19,698 nucleotides of DNA from Bacillota bacterium (GTDB taxonomy: Bacteria > Bacillota > Clostridia > Oscillospirales > Ruminococcaceae): assembly GCA_023431215.1 (NCBI GenBank), contig JAEYXR010000033.1, forward strand, positions 1 to 19,698. The letters run 5' to 3'. How positions within the stretch are numbered: position 1 is the first letter of the stretch; every line of letters starts with the position of its first letter. This document shows positions 6,512-12,395 of the stretch, piece after piece. The notes under the pieces were generated by a model. That model was not told where the DNA came from, searched no databases, and saw only the letters and a program-made list of their open reading frames with translations. A program made the position numbers and the translations under genes.

Positions 6512-7186
6512 TTAAGGTAACTGCATAAACAAATTTGCATAATATTCCTGTGTATTGTGGTCACGAAAAGAAAACACAAATGGCCTGCGTCTGGCCCCCA
6601 CATGAATGGGAATGCCCACATGGTGAAATCCCAGCATTTTAGGCGGCATTTTGGTAACAATGTCATTGCCGTTTTCTATCCTTAAGGCTTTGAATATCCG
6701 GTTATTGTAGGACTGCTGAAACGCCTTATTGCCTACCCGGGGACATCCAAACAAAAACACCTCATAGTCTTTCTCGGGAAAATTAAACTGCAAATCCAAG
6801 CTACAAAGTACCGCCAGTGCTGCGCCGTAGGAGTGCCCGGTAATTCGCACCTTATGAACATGAGGTGTTATAAACTTATGAATACGGTTGCGCACAGTTG
6901 GCGCTTTGTATGCGTCTAAAAAACCTCCATGTACCCGAATAGGAGATTCCGTATTGCCATAAGGAACTTCTTTTTTTCCAAAAGCAAAGTCGGTATCCCA
7001 ATCCTGGGCGGAGTCTGTTCCGCGAAAAATAATAGTAAGGCAGTCGCCCCATTGACGCAGATAGCACTGCACACCGGTGACCGTGGCATCCAAAATAGTC
7101 AATTGTTGACGGGTAATTTGTGGCTGCTCCTGCTGATACGCCAGGGCAGACAGCTCCATAGCGCTTATTACGTCATGTTTATTCAT
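6512..7186 (-). CDS. Class 3 lipase family protein
   Basis: A 224-residue alpha/beta-hydrolase of the class 3 (fungal-type) lipase family, expected to hydrolyse acylglycerols or other esters. Visible landmarks: FRGT (54-57, oxyanion region), VHGGFLDAY (85-93), the nucleophile elbow GHSYGAA with Ser119, FGCPRVGN (146-153), the acid Asp175 in ENGNDIVTKMP and His210 in FRDHNT. No signal peptide is seen, so it is probably cytoplasmic. I chose the ATG at 7186, which has GGAAGG 10 nt upstream; an in-frame ATG at 7261 would add 25 residues with no good ribosome binding site. It is transcribed away from tetR and stands alone. I see no clear terminator after it; 6327-6511 is AT-rich and appears empty. 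Confidence 0.85.
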   Translation of the reverse strand: MNKHDVISAMELSALAYQQEQPQITRQQLTILDATVTGVQCYLRQWGDCLTIIFRGTDSAQDWDTDFAFGKKEVPYGNTESPIRVHGGFLDAYKAPTVRNRIHKFITPHVHKVRITGHSYGAALAVLCSLDLQFNFPEKDYEVFLFGCPRVGNKAFQQSYNNRIFKALRIENGNDIVTKMPPKMLGFHHVGIPIHVGARRRPFVFSFRDHNTQEYYANLFMQLP

Positions 7187-7320
7187 AGCATGATGTCCTT
7201 CCAACTGAAGTGTCATAACCTTTTTTGAGCCCGAGATGCAAAAGCCCATGCATTTAATCAAACCAAGGGTTACCGGTGCTACAATGCTGTCTTTGGTCTG
7301 TTTTTAGGCAATACACTCGA

Positions 7321-7346
7321 CTTCACTAAAATATTTTATGTGAAAG
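7321..7346. promoter_or_regulatory. AT-rich inverted repeat between the lipase and tetR genes
   Basis: TTCAC (7322-7326) and GTGAA (7340-7344) flank an AAAATATTTT core (7328-7337), giving an almost perfect inverted repeat. It ends about 27 bp upstream of the tetR -35. It differs from the TetR operator, so it may be a site for a different regulator or part of the lipase promoter region. Confidence 0.3.
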
Positions 7347-7372
7347 CAGGATACACTGTGCGATAATTGCTC

Positions 7373-7401
7373 TTGACACAACACTAAAAAACCAGTAAAA
7401 T
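7373..7401 (+). promoter_or_regulatory. tetR promoter
   Basis: A consensus TTGACA (7373-7378), a 17-bp spacer and TAAAAT (7396-7401). The -10 runs directly into the palindrome at 7401-7413, so a bound repressor would block open-complex formation. Confidence 0.85.
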
Positions 7402-7413
7402 GAACATTGTTCA
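7401..7413. promoter_or_regulatory. TetR operator 1
   Basis: A perfect palindrome TGAACA-T-TGTTCA covering the end of the -10 and the expected start of transcription of tetR. The same 13-bp site recurs at 8124-8136 ahead of the membrane-protein genes. The match between the two, and their positions, make this the probable autoregulatory operator. Confidence 0.8.
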
Positions 7414-7429
7414 GATTGGAGGAGAGGAT

Positions 7430-7993
7430 ATGCAAAAAGCAGTGGTTTCTCGTGAAGCTATTCTTGCGGCAGCGGCAGAGATGCTGCGTGAGCAGGGAGC
7501 CGACGGACTGAATATGCGGGAAGTGGCGGCGCGGTGCGGCATAGCAGTGGGCTCGGTTTACAATTACTTTCCATCAAAGTCTGACCTTGCGCTGGCAGTG
7601 GTAGAGGACTTTTGGCGGAGTGTGGTTCATCCCCAGGTTTGCCCCTCTGGCGGAACCTTCCCTTTTGATCAAACGGTAGAGTTTTTGTATGCAAGCCTGC
7701 GTCAGGGAACACAGGACTCGGGGCAGCTTTTACTCTTACATCCAACCCTCATTGCCACTGAGGATAAAGAAGCTGGGCGTGTGGTAATGGAACGAACCTT
7801 TCGGCATATTCGTGCAGCTTTGCTCCATAGCCTTACAGCAGACGGCGGGGTAAAACCGGATGTTTTTGATGATGAATTTACCCCGGAACAGTTTGTAGCC
7901 TTTGTATTTAGCCACCTTATTATGGAGCTTACCAAAGGCCAGAAGGAATGCGGATTTTTGCTGGAGCTGATTCGCCGTGTACTTTATCAGTAA
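7430..7993 (+). CDS. TetR/AcrR family transcriptional regulator
   Basis: A 187-residue regulator. The N-terminal DNA-binding domain (about residues 7-52) has the TetR pattern: AILAAAAEMLREQGADGLNMREVAARCGI followed by the recognition helix and the signature VGSVYNYFPSKSDL. The rest is a helical ligand-binding domain with no motif I can assign. The start is ATG 7430 with GGAGGAGA just upstream; an in-frame ATG at 7400 lies inside the promoter/operator and is unlikely. Operators at its own promoter and ahead of the next two genes indicate that it represses itself and the membrane-protein pair. Ligand unknown; a small hydrophobic effector would be typical of the family. Confidence 0.9.
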   Translation: MQKAVVSREAILAAAAEMLREQGADGLNMREVAARCGIAVGSVYNYFPSKSDLALAVVEDFWRSVVHPQVCPSGGTFPFDQTVEFLYASLRQGTQDSGQLLLLHPTLIATEDKEAGRVVMERTFRHIRAALLHSLTADGGVKPDVFDDEFTPEQFVAFVFSHLIMELTKGQKECGFLLELIRRVLYQ

Positions 7994-8086
7994 CGGGTTT
8001 GCATAATAACAGGCAGGCTGCAATATGATGATACTGCCCATTTGGGGGAGACAAAAGTGATATCTGCACAGTTGACTAAATGGCGT

Positions 8087-8108
8087 AAAGTCCGCTTCGG
8101 CGGACTTT
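8087..8108 (+). terminator. UUCG-tetraloop hairpin after tetR
   Basis: AAAGTCCGC (8087-8095), loop TTCG, GCGGACTTT (8100-8108): a perfect 9-bp stem closed by a very stable tetraloop. The T-run is only three bases and is followed by A's, so termination may be partial. It lies 15 bp upstream of operator 2 and probably separates tetR transcription from the next unit. Confidence 0.5.
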
Positions 8109-8123
8109 AAAAAACCTCCAACA

Positions 8124-8136
8124 TGAACAATGTTCA
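8124..8136. promoter_or_regulatory. TetR operator 2
   Basis: TGAACA-A-TGTTCA is the exact reverse complement of operator 1 at 7401-7413. It lies 25 bp ahead of the membrane-protein start codon. I do not see a convincing -35/-10 pair around it, so the promoter is either weak or read-through from tetR is blocked here by the bound protein. Confidence 0.75.
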
Positions 8137-8161
8137 CTTACAGAAAAGGAGATGTTTACAA

Positions 8162-8824
8162 ATGCAAGCAATGATGGAAACCTTATTTGACGTGGTATAT
8201 CTTACCACAGTAATTACCCTGGGTGTAAAAATGATACAGCAAAGCAATGGCAGAAAACAATACCGCTTGTTTGGTGTAATGGCAGTTACATTGGGTTTTG
8301 GAGATGCATTTCATCTGGTGCCCAGAGCATGGGCTTTGTGCACCACCGGTCTGGAGTCTTACGCAGCAGCACTGGGAATTGGTAAGCTGGTTACATCGGT
8401 TACCATGACCGTTTTTTATGTAATCTTATATCATGTGTGGCAGCAGCGCTACCATATTACCAGCAATAAAAATTTGACCATAACTGTGTATCTGCTGGCA
8501 GCGGTAAGAGTTGCTTTGTGCCTCTTTCCTCAAAATCAGTGGCTCAGCGCCCATCCCCCGGTATCCTGGGGAATTTTACGGAATATACCCTTTGCGCTGC
8601 TGGGGCTTCTTGTCATTATCCTGTTTTACCGTCAAAGCCGCCAGACACAGGATAAAGCCTTTTGGTATATGTGGCTTACCATTGTACTAAGCTTTGGCTT
8701 TTATATCCCTGTTGTGCTTTGGGCAGATACTATCCCCACGGTGGGTATTTTAATGATTCCAAAAACATGTGCCTATGTTTGGACAGTATGGATTGGCTAT
8801 CATGCCATGAAAAACAACAACTAA
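8162..8824 (+). CDS. Multi-pass membrane protein of unknown function, TetR-controlled
   Basis: A 220-residue hydrophobic protein with about six or seven predicted membrane segments (roughly residues 8-24, 35-52, 70-92, 103-120, 140-157, 167-185 and 193-212). A polar motif GFGDAFHLVPRAWAL follows the second segment, and the C-terminus is short and basic. I do not recognise the family and assign no function. The start ATG 8162 has AAAAGGAG 9-10 nt upstream; the earlier in-frame ATG at 8123 sits inside the operator. The next gene begins 12 bp after its stop with its own AAGGAG site, so the two form one operon. Co-regulation by a TetR protein often goes with stress or envelope functions, but that is only a hint. 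Confidence 0.75.
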   Translation: MQAMMETLFDVVYLTTVITLGVKMIQQSNGRKQYRLFGVMAVTLGFGDAFHLVPRAWALCTTGLESYAAALGIGKLVTSVTMTVFYVILYHVWQQRYHITSNKNLTITVYLLAAVRVALCLFPQNQWLSAHPPVSWGILRNIPFALLGLLVIILFYRQSRQTQDKAFWYMWLTIVLSFGFYIPVVLWADTIPTVGILMIPKTCAYVWTVWIGYHAMKNNN

Positions 8825-8836
8825 GGAGTAGGGAAT

Positions 8837-9262
8837 ATGAAAAAAATGATCAATCTGGCTTTGTGCTATGCCATTGCCGCCATGGCAGGAGGCGTTTTTT
8901 ATCGTGAATTTACAAAATATATGGGCTTTACCGGTAAAACCACACTTTCGGTTCTGCATACCCATTTGTTCTTACTGGGTATGGTGATGTTTCTTGTGGT
9001 GGCTCTCTATTGTGCCCACACCCCTCTGCTGCAAAACAAACGGTTCAAGGGCTTTCTGCTGACATATAACACAGGAGTTGTCCTTACTGCGGTTATGCTG
9101 CTGGTGCGAGGGGTGCTCCAAGTGCTGGAAACACCTCTTGGCCGAGGAGCAGACGCTGCAATTTCGGGAATTTCAGGCGTGGGGCACATTTTAACCGGAG
9201 TAGGCATTATCCTTTTACTTTTGGTTTTACGTCAAATTGCAGAGACAAAGAAGGACAACTGA
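8837..9262 (+). CDS. DUF2871-like small membrane protein
   Basis: A 141-residue protein with four predicted membrane segments. Distinctive phrases are MAGGVFYREFTKYMGFTGKT near the start, LSVLHTHLFLLGM (a histidine pair entering the second segment) and SGVGHILTGVGI before the last segment. These fit my memory of the DUF2871 family of uncharacterised membrane proteins; membrane histidines of this kind can bind heme or metal, but nothing here proves it. It lies 12 bp after the preceding membrane-protein gene, with AAGGAG upstream of its ATG, and should share the TetR-controlled transcript. A long perfect hairpin at 9296-9329 follows. The family name is a recollection, not a search result. Confidence 0.75.
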   Translation: MKKMINLALCYAIAAMAGGVFYREFTKYMGFTGKTTLSVLHTHLFLLGMVMFLVVALYCAHTPLLQNKRFKGFLLTYNTGVVLTAVMLLVRGVLQVLETPLGRGADAAISGISGVGHILTGVGIILLLLVLRQIAETKKDN

Positions 9263-9284
9263 AAAGCATAAAGCATAAACAGAT

Positions 9285-9442
9285 AAAAAGACGGAAAACA
9301 AGCCTTCCTCATGCGAGGAAGGCTTGTTTCCGGTTCAATTTGTGCAAAATATTTACCCACCGGCCAGCAATACCGGATAGGATCTTGGGGAGGCCCGTCC
9401 CCCTGGCGGTTTACTATCCACCGCGCATTGTCCATATTGCTT
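9285..9442 (-). ncRNA. Candidate structured non-coding RNA with pseudoknot
   Basis: On the minus strand a promoter (9477-9449) is followed at the expected start by AGCAATA (9441-9435), which pairs with TATTGCT (9372-9366) to close a domain. Inside are GCGGT/ACCGC (9424-9420 with 9410-9406) and GGGGA/TCCCC (9402-9398 with 9391-9387). The loop of the first hairpin contains GGATAG (9419-9414), fully complementary to CTATCC (9380-9375), which would make a 6-bp pseudoknot. A further hairpin CCGGT/ACCGG (9363-9359 with 9334-9330) leads into a 15-bp terminator. There is no ribosome binding site or convincing ORF. I know of no RNA family that matches it. It is about 158 nt, convergent with the DUF2871-like gene and divergent from the HTH gene. 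All of this is read from the sequence; expression is untested. Confidence 0.55.
9296..9329. terminator. Perfect 15-bp hairpin, terminator for the minus-strand RNA and probably the membrane-protein operon
   Basis: AAACAAGCCTTCCTC (9296-9310) pairs with GAGGAAGGCTTGTTT (9315-9329) around a 4-nt loop. On the minus strand it is followed by T-rich sequence with TTTTT at 9289-9285; on the plus strand only the closing TTT follows. It can serve both convergent transcripts. Confidence 0.75.
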
Positions 9443-9448
9443 ATCATA

Positions 9449-9477
9449 AGTGTAACACAGCAAGCAAAAAGGCACAA
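9449..9477 (-). promoter_or_regulatory. Promoter of the candidate ncRNA
   Basis: On the minus strand TTGTGC (9477-9472), a 17-bp spacer and TACACT (9454-9449), with an extended -10 TGT directly upstream (9457-9455). The start expected near 9442 coincides with the first base of the closing helix of the predicted RNA. Confidence 0.6.
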
Positions 9478-9599
9478 GACAGGAAAGTTCCTAAAGAATA
9501 TGAAAATCTTTAGTTAAAATTTTCTTATTCTATCATTGGTAAGATATCACAGCGTTAAACAACAATAAAAGATATGATGAATGCTCTACGGAGCGTGGA

Positions 9600-9627
9600 T
9601 TGCTTTTTGCATAAAAGGCGATATACT
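9600..9627 (+). promoter_or_regulatory. Promoter of the HTH/superoxide-reductase-like gene
   Basis: TTGCTT (9600-9605), a 16-bp spacer and TATACT (9622-9627), 45 bp ahead of the start codon. The stretch from 9478 to 9599 holds no gene that I can see. Confidence 0.5.
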
Positions 9628-9672
9628 AAAAATTAGTTTACAATGCAGGCATGGACAAAGAAGGAATAGATT

Positions 9673-10257
9673 ATGAATCATCAAAAAATAGGTAGCCTAA
9701 TTGCCGGATTGCGCAAAGAACAAAACATGACACAGCGGCAGCTTGCGGAACAATTGGGAGTAACCGACAAAGCGGTATCAAAATGGGAGTGTGGGCTGGG
9801 CTGTGCCGATGTCTCTCTGCTGCCGGCGTTGGCAGAGCTTTTGGGTGTCAGTGTAGAGGTTTTGTTAATGGGCCATGCAGAAAAAGAAGAAATAAAAGGA
9901 GATACCATGAAAAATACAGGCTTTTTTGTATGTTCCCAATGCGGAAATATCATCACAGCTGGGGGAACCCCGGACATTGTTTGTTGTGGCCGAAAATTAG
10001 AGCGCCTTACCGCACAAGATGCGGATGATATGCATTTACTCCATACACAAAAGGTAGAGGATGAAATTTTTATTACAGCACGCCACCCAATGGAAAAAGA
10101 GCATTCTATAGCCTTTGTCGCAATGGTTACAGGCGACAAGCTGCAGCTATTCCGCCAGTATCCTCAATGGGAAATGCAACTTCGGTTAAAGAGGCAAGGC
10201 AGTGGTAAGCTGTACTTTTATTGCACAAAGCATGGACTTTACCAGCAAAGCATTTAA
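9673..10257 (+). CDS. XRE-family helix-turn-helix protein fused to a desulfoferrodoxin/superoxide-reductase-like domain
   Basis: A 194-residue two-domain protein. Residues 5-62 are an XRE/Cro helix-turn-helix (TQRQLAEQLGVTDKAVSKWE is the core). Residues about 83-190 look like a two-centre desulfoferrodoxin: a desulforedoxin-type Cys4 site (Cys87, Cys90, Cys104, Cys105), then the catalytic-type ligands His121 or His124, His138 in HPM, His144, and Cys184 plus His187 in YCTKHGLY. Superoxide reductases use four His and one Cys at their iron, so all five ligand positions can be filled here. The protein may sense or detoxify superoxide, or both. A second strong ribosome binding site, AAAGGAG at 9895-9901, sits 5 nt ahead of Met79, exactly at the domain boundary, so a 116-residue stand-alone reductase may also be made. 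A terminator follows. Domain assignments are by motif only. Confidence 0.85.
   Translation: MNHQKIGSLIAGLRKEQNMTQRQLAEQLGVTDKAVSKWECGLGCADVSLLPALAELLGVSVEVLLMGHAEKEEIKGDTMKNTGFFVCSQCGNIITAGGTPDIVCCGRKLERLTAQDADDMHLLHTQKVEDEIFITARHPMEKEHSIAFVAMVTGDKLQLFRQYPQWEMQLRLKRQGSGKLYFYCTKHGLYQQSI
9895..9909 (+). promoter_or_regulatory. Internal ribosome binding site and ATG at the HTH/reductase domain boundary
   Basis: AAAGGAG (9895-9901), 5-nt spacer, in-frame ATG (9907-9909, codon 79). The product would be 116 residues, beginning MKNTGFFVCSQCG as a typical free-standing desulfoferrodoxin does. This is a better initiation site than that of the full-length start at 9673 (only AAGGA nearby). Confidence 0.55.
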
Positions 10258-10311
10258 GTAACACAAAAGACACTTGCCCAAGCAATAAATGAAACATATA
10301 GTACATCATGG

Positions 10312-10348
10312 AGGTATTCACCGATAAATTAGGTGAATGCCTTTTTTT
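10312..10348 (+). terminator. Intrinsic terminator after the HTH/reductase gene
   Basis: AGGTATTCACC (10312-10322), a 9-nt loop and GGTGAATGCCT (10332-10342) form an 11-bp stem with one G-U pair, followed by a run of T to 10348. It also separates the convergent Spo0A-like gene. Confidence 0.88.
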
Positions 10349-10364
10349 GTATACAATCATCCTA

Positions 10365-10736
10365 TTAACATAAAGTGCTACTCTGTGAGTTTTGGGCTTC
10401 AACAGCGGCGCATCTGGCACGGTGCATCTTGATATAAGTTGCCAGTGCGGCAATAAAAGTGTAGTTGCTTGGCTTTTGGCTACAGGAGCAGATGCGGCAA
10501 AGCATCTCACGGTTACCGCGCTTCCAGCAGACATCAACCGCCGTACGTATTCCTCTGTCCACATTCCATGGCGAGGTGGCATGCATCTGGGCAGCATAAG
10601 GATAAATATCTTTTGTAATACGCATTTCCCATAAGTTTTGTGTACATAGCATTTCTAAAATGCTGCATAAATACCAATAGCCGTTGTAGTTTGCCGTTAT
10701 GCCAAGCTTCATCAGCAGTAGTTCAATATCGGTCAA
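10365..10736 (-). CDS. Orphan Spo0A C-terminal (DNA-binding) domain protein
   Basis: A 123-residue protein consisting of only the effector domain of the sporulation master regulator Spo0A; there is no receiver domain. The Spo0A pattern is visible throughout: LGITANYNGYWYL near residues 11-23 (Spo0A: lG-pahikGYlYL), ITKDIYPYAAQ, TSPWNVDRGIRTAVDVCWKRGN (54-75, the recognition region, Spo0A VERAIRHAIEVAWsRGN) and KPSNYTFIAALATYI. It could bind 0A-box-like DNA without phosphorylation control, or compete with Spo0A. The start is an unusual TTG at 10736, chosen because GGAGGAG lies 6 nt upstream; the next in-frame ATG, eight codons in, has no such site. The C-terminal tail after residue 104 is Cys/Ser-rich and not like Spo0A. 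Confidence 0.85.
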   Translation of the reverse strand: MTDIELLLMKLGITANYNGYWYLCSILEMLCTQNLWEMRITKDIYPYAAQMHATSPWNVDRGIRTAVDVCWKRGNREMLCRICSCSQKPSNYTFIAALATYIKMHRARCAAVEAQNSQSSTLC

Positions 10737-10961
10737 ATGTAACTCCTCCTCTGCTCAAGCATACTTTTTTTTGACAAATATTGCAGCAATTAAGAATAAT
10801 AAAGAAGAATAAGGAAATAAATAAATAAAATTAGACATTATTAGATTTTTTACATGGTGGTGTTAAGGTGATACTGTCGGCTGCATTGCCTTGCCTACTA
10901 AAGATTAATAAGCAGAAGTACCAAATTCCATATAGTCTTTAGAAGAAGCGCCAAAAGGTAC

Positions 10962-10990
10962 TTGACCCATGAAGATGCAGGGGGTATAAT
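10962..10990 (+). promoter_or_regulatory. Promoter of the Mrp operon
   Basis: TTGACC (10962-10967), a 17-bp spacer and perfect TATAAT (10985-10990). A second TATAAT with an extended TGG lies 20 bp further on (11005-11010) and could act as an alternative start. Confidence 0.85.
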
Positions 10991-11020
10991 GGCTACTGTA
11001 TTGGTATAATTTATAACCAT

Positions 11021-11039
11021 CCGGTAACGTAGTTACCGG
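11021..11039 (+). promoter_or_regulatory. Palindrome in the 5' untranslated region of the Mrp operon
   Basis: CCGGTAAC (11021-11028), GTA, GTTACCGG (11032-11039): a perfect 8-bp inverted repeat. It ends 3 nt before the AAGGAG ribosome binding site (11043-11048). It could be an operator just downstream of the start of transcription, or an mRNA hairpin controlling access to the ribosome binding site. Confidence 0.5.
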
Positions 11040-11061
11040 TATAAGGAGATGTTTTTAGGAT

Positions 11062-11916
11062 ATGAGTTCTCAAGAATGTACCCATGACTGCGGAAGCTGC
11101 AGTCAAAACTGCGGTGAGCGTAAAGAAGGCCCCAAAAGCTTTTTGGAAAGCCCCCACGAGATGAGCAGCATCCGCAAGGTAATAGGTGTGGTCAGCGGCA
11201 AAGGCGGCGTAGGCAAAACCATGGTAACCAGCATGATGGCGGTGCTGTTAAACCGTAAGGGCTACAACACGGCTATTTTAGATGCAGACATTACCGGCCC
11301 CTCCATTCCCAAAGCCTTTGGCATCAAAGAAAAGGCACAAGGTTGCGAGTGGGGCCTGCTGCCCTGCAAATCTAAAAAAGGTATTGACATTATGTCTGTA
11401 AACCTGCTGCTGGAGGAAGATACTACTCCTGTTGTATGGCGCGGCCCTGTTATTGCAGGAACCGTCAAGCAGTTTTGGACAGACGTTATTTGGAGTGACG
11501 TAGACTTTATGTTTGTGGACATGCCTCCCGGAACCGGCGATGTCCCTCTGACTGTATTTCAGTCTATTCCCCTTGACGGCATCATTATTGTTACTTCCCC
11601 CCAGGAGCTGGTGTCTATGATTGTGGCCAAGGCTGTAAACATGGCAAAGATGATGAACGTTCCTATTCTTGGTTTGGTTGAAAACATGAGCTATGTACAG
11701 TGCCCCCACTGTGATGAAATAATTAAAGTGTTTGGCGACAGCCATCTGGAAGAAATTGCTGCAAAGTATGAGCTGGATATTTTGGGCCGTCTGCCCATGG
11801 ACCCCGACCTTGCAAAGGTTTGCGACAAGGGTGTGGTGGAGTTATTTGAAGGTGACTGGCTGGACGGCGCTGCCGAGAGGCTTGAAAAGCTGGGGGAAGA
11901 AAAGAGCGAGGATTGA
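11062..11916 (+). CDS. Mrp/NBP35-family P-loop ATPase, iron-sulfur carrier
   Basis: A 284-residue ATPase of the MinD/Mrp class, which assembles or carries Fe-S clusters to target proteins in the cytoplasm. The deviant Walker A GKGGVGKT spans 46-53. DADITGPSIP (75-84) and FVDMPPGTGD (151-160) are Mrp signatures, and Cys214-Pro-His-Cys217 is the cluster-binding CxxC of the dimer. An N-terminal extension carries Cys6, Cys10, Cys13 and Cys17, as in NBP35-type proteins, and could hold an additional cluster. It is the first gene of a three-gene operon with C_GCAxxG_C_C and NifX-like proteins, a setting suggesting metal-cluster handling in an anaerobe. The ribosome binding site AAGGAG lies 13 nt from the ATG, a long spacing; the ATG at 11049 is out of frame and only opens a 12-codon ORF. 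Confidence 0.9.
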   Translation: MSSQECTHDCGSCSQNCGERKEGPKSFLESPHEMSSIRKVIGVVSGKGGVGKTMVTSMMAVLLNRKGYNTAILDADITGPSIPKAFGIKEKAQGCEWGLLPCKSKKGIDIMSVNLLLEEDTTPVVWRGPVIAGTVKQFWTDVIWSDVDFMFVDMPPGTGDVPLTVFQSIPLDGIIIVTSPQELVSMIVAKAVNMAKMMNVPILGLVENMSYVQCPHCDEIIKVFGDSHLEEIAAKYELDILGRLPMDPDLAKVCDKGVVELFEGDWLDGAAERLEKLGEEKSED

Positions 11917-11918
11917 CA

Positions 11919-12395
11919 ATGGCAATTTTGCTAGAGACTCAAAAAGCACAAAAGGCCCGGCAATTATTTTGTGAGGGCTACAACTGTGCTCAGGCGGTAT
12001 TTGGTGCATTTGCAGAAGAAACCGGCATGGATTGGGAAACCGCCATGCTGCTAACCTCCTCAATGGGCGGTGGTGTAGCGCGTATGCGTGAGGTTTGCGG
12101 GGCAGTATCCGGAATGGCGCTGGCTGCGGGCCTTTTGTGGGGATATAGCAGCCCCACGGCCCAAGAGGAAAAGAAAGCCCATTATGCAGGTGTGCAAAAG
12201 CTATGTGGCCAATTTATTGCAGAAAACGGCTCTATTGTGTGCCACCAGCTGCTGGAGGGCGTCTTGGTGACTGCCGGGGGTGTTCCCGAGCAGCGCAGCG
12301 AAAGCTATTATAAAAAACGCCCCTGCGGTGAGCTGGTAGCCTGTGCAGCTGCAATTTTAGAGCAGGAGCTGGAAAACAGAGGTTATAAAAAATGA
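11919..12395 (+). CDS. C_GCAxxG_C_C family redox protein
   Basis: A 158-residue cysteine-rich protein of the family named for its conserved cysteine pattern. Visible cysteines are Cys18 and Cys23 in LFCEGYNCAQAV, Cys60 in REVCGAVSGM, then Cys96, Cys108, Cys136 and Cys142. The GGGVARMREVCGAVSG block is the family hallmark. Function is not established; the family is common in anaerobes and often sits beside redox or metal-cluster genes. The start at 11919 has GAGG 7 nt upstream and lies 2 nt after the ATPase stop. Its stop overlaps the next gene's start (ATGA), so all three genes are translationally coupled. No signal peptide. Confidence 0.85.
   Translation: MAILLETQKAQKARQLFCEGYNCAQAVFGAFAEETGMDWETAMLLTSSMGGGVARMREVCGAVSGMALAAGLLWGYSSPTAQEEKKAHYAGVQKLCGQFIAENGSIVCHQLLEGVLVTAGGVPEQRSESYYKKRPCGELVACAAAILEQELENRGYKK

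Larger units (their letters stand above)
10737..11061. other. Intergenic region between the divergent Spo0A-like and Mrp genes
   Basis: No gene is seen. It holds the Spo0A-like ribosome binding site at the left end, an AT-rich middle (10780-10860) with a possible TTGACA at 10771-10776 lacking a clear partner, and at the right end the Mrp promoter and a palindrome, listed separately. Confidence 0.6.

Noticed and set aside
9360..9440. T-box, 6S RNA or small SRP RNA
   Set aside because: No T-box GGTGG bulge pairing with a terminator, no 6S-type closing of both ends, and no SRP GGAAG/GCAG-type apical loop.
10127..10597. Minus-strand frame between the HTH/reductase gene and the Spo0A-like gene
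   Set aside because: It overlaps the terminator and two convincing genes in other frames, with no motif.
11049..11087. 12-codon ORF overlapping the Mrp start
   Set aside because: Its ATG directly abuts AAGGAG with no spacer, so initiation is unlikely.
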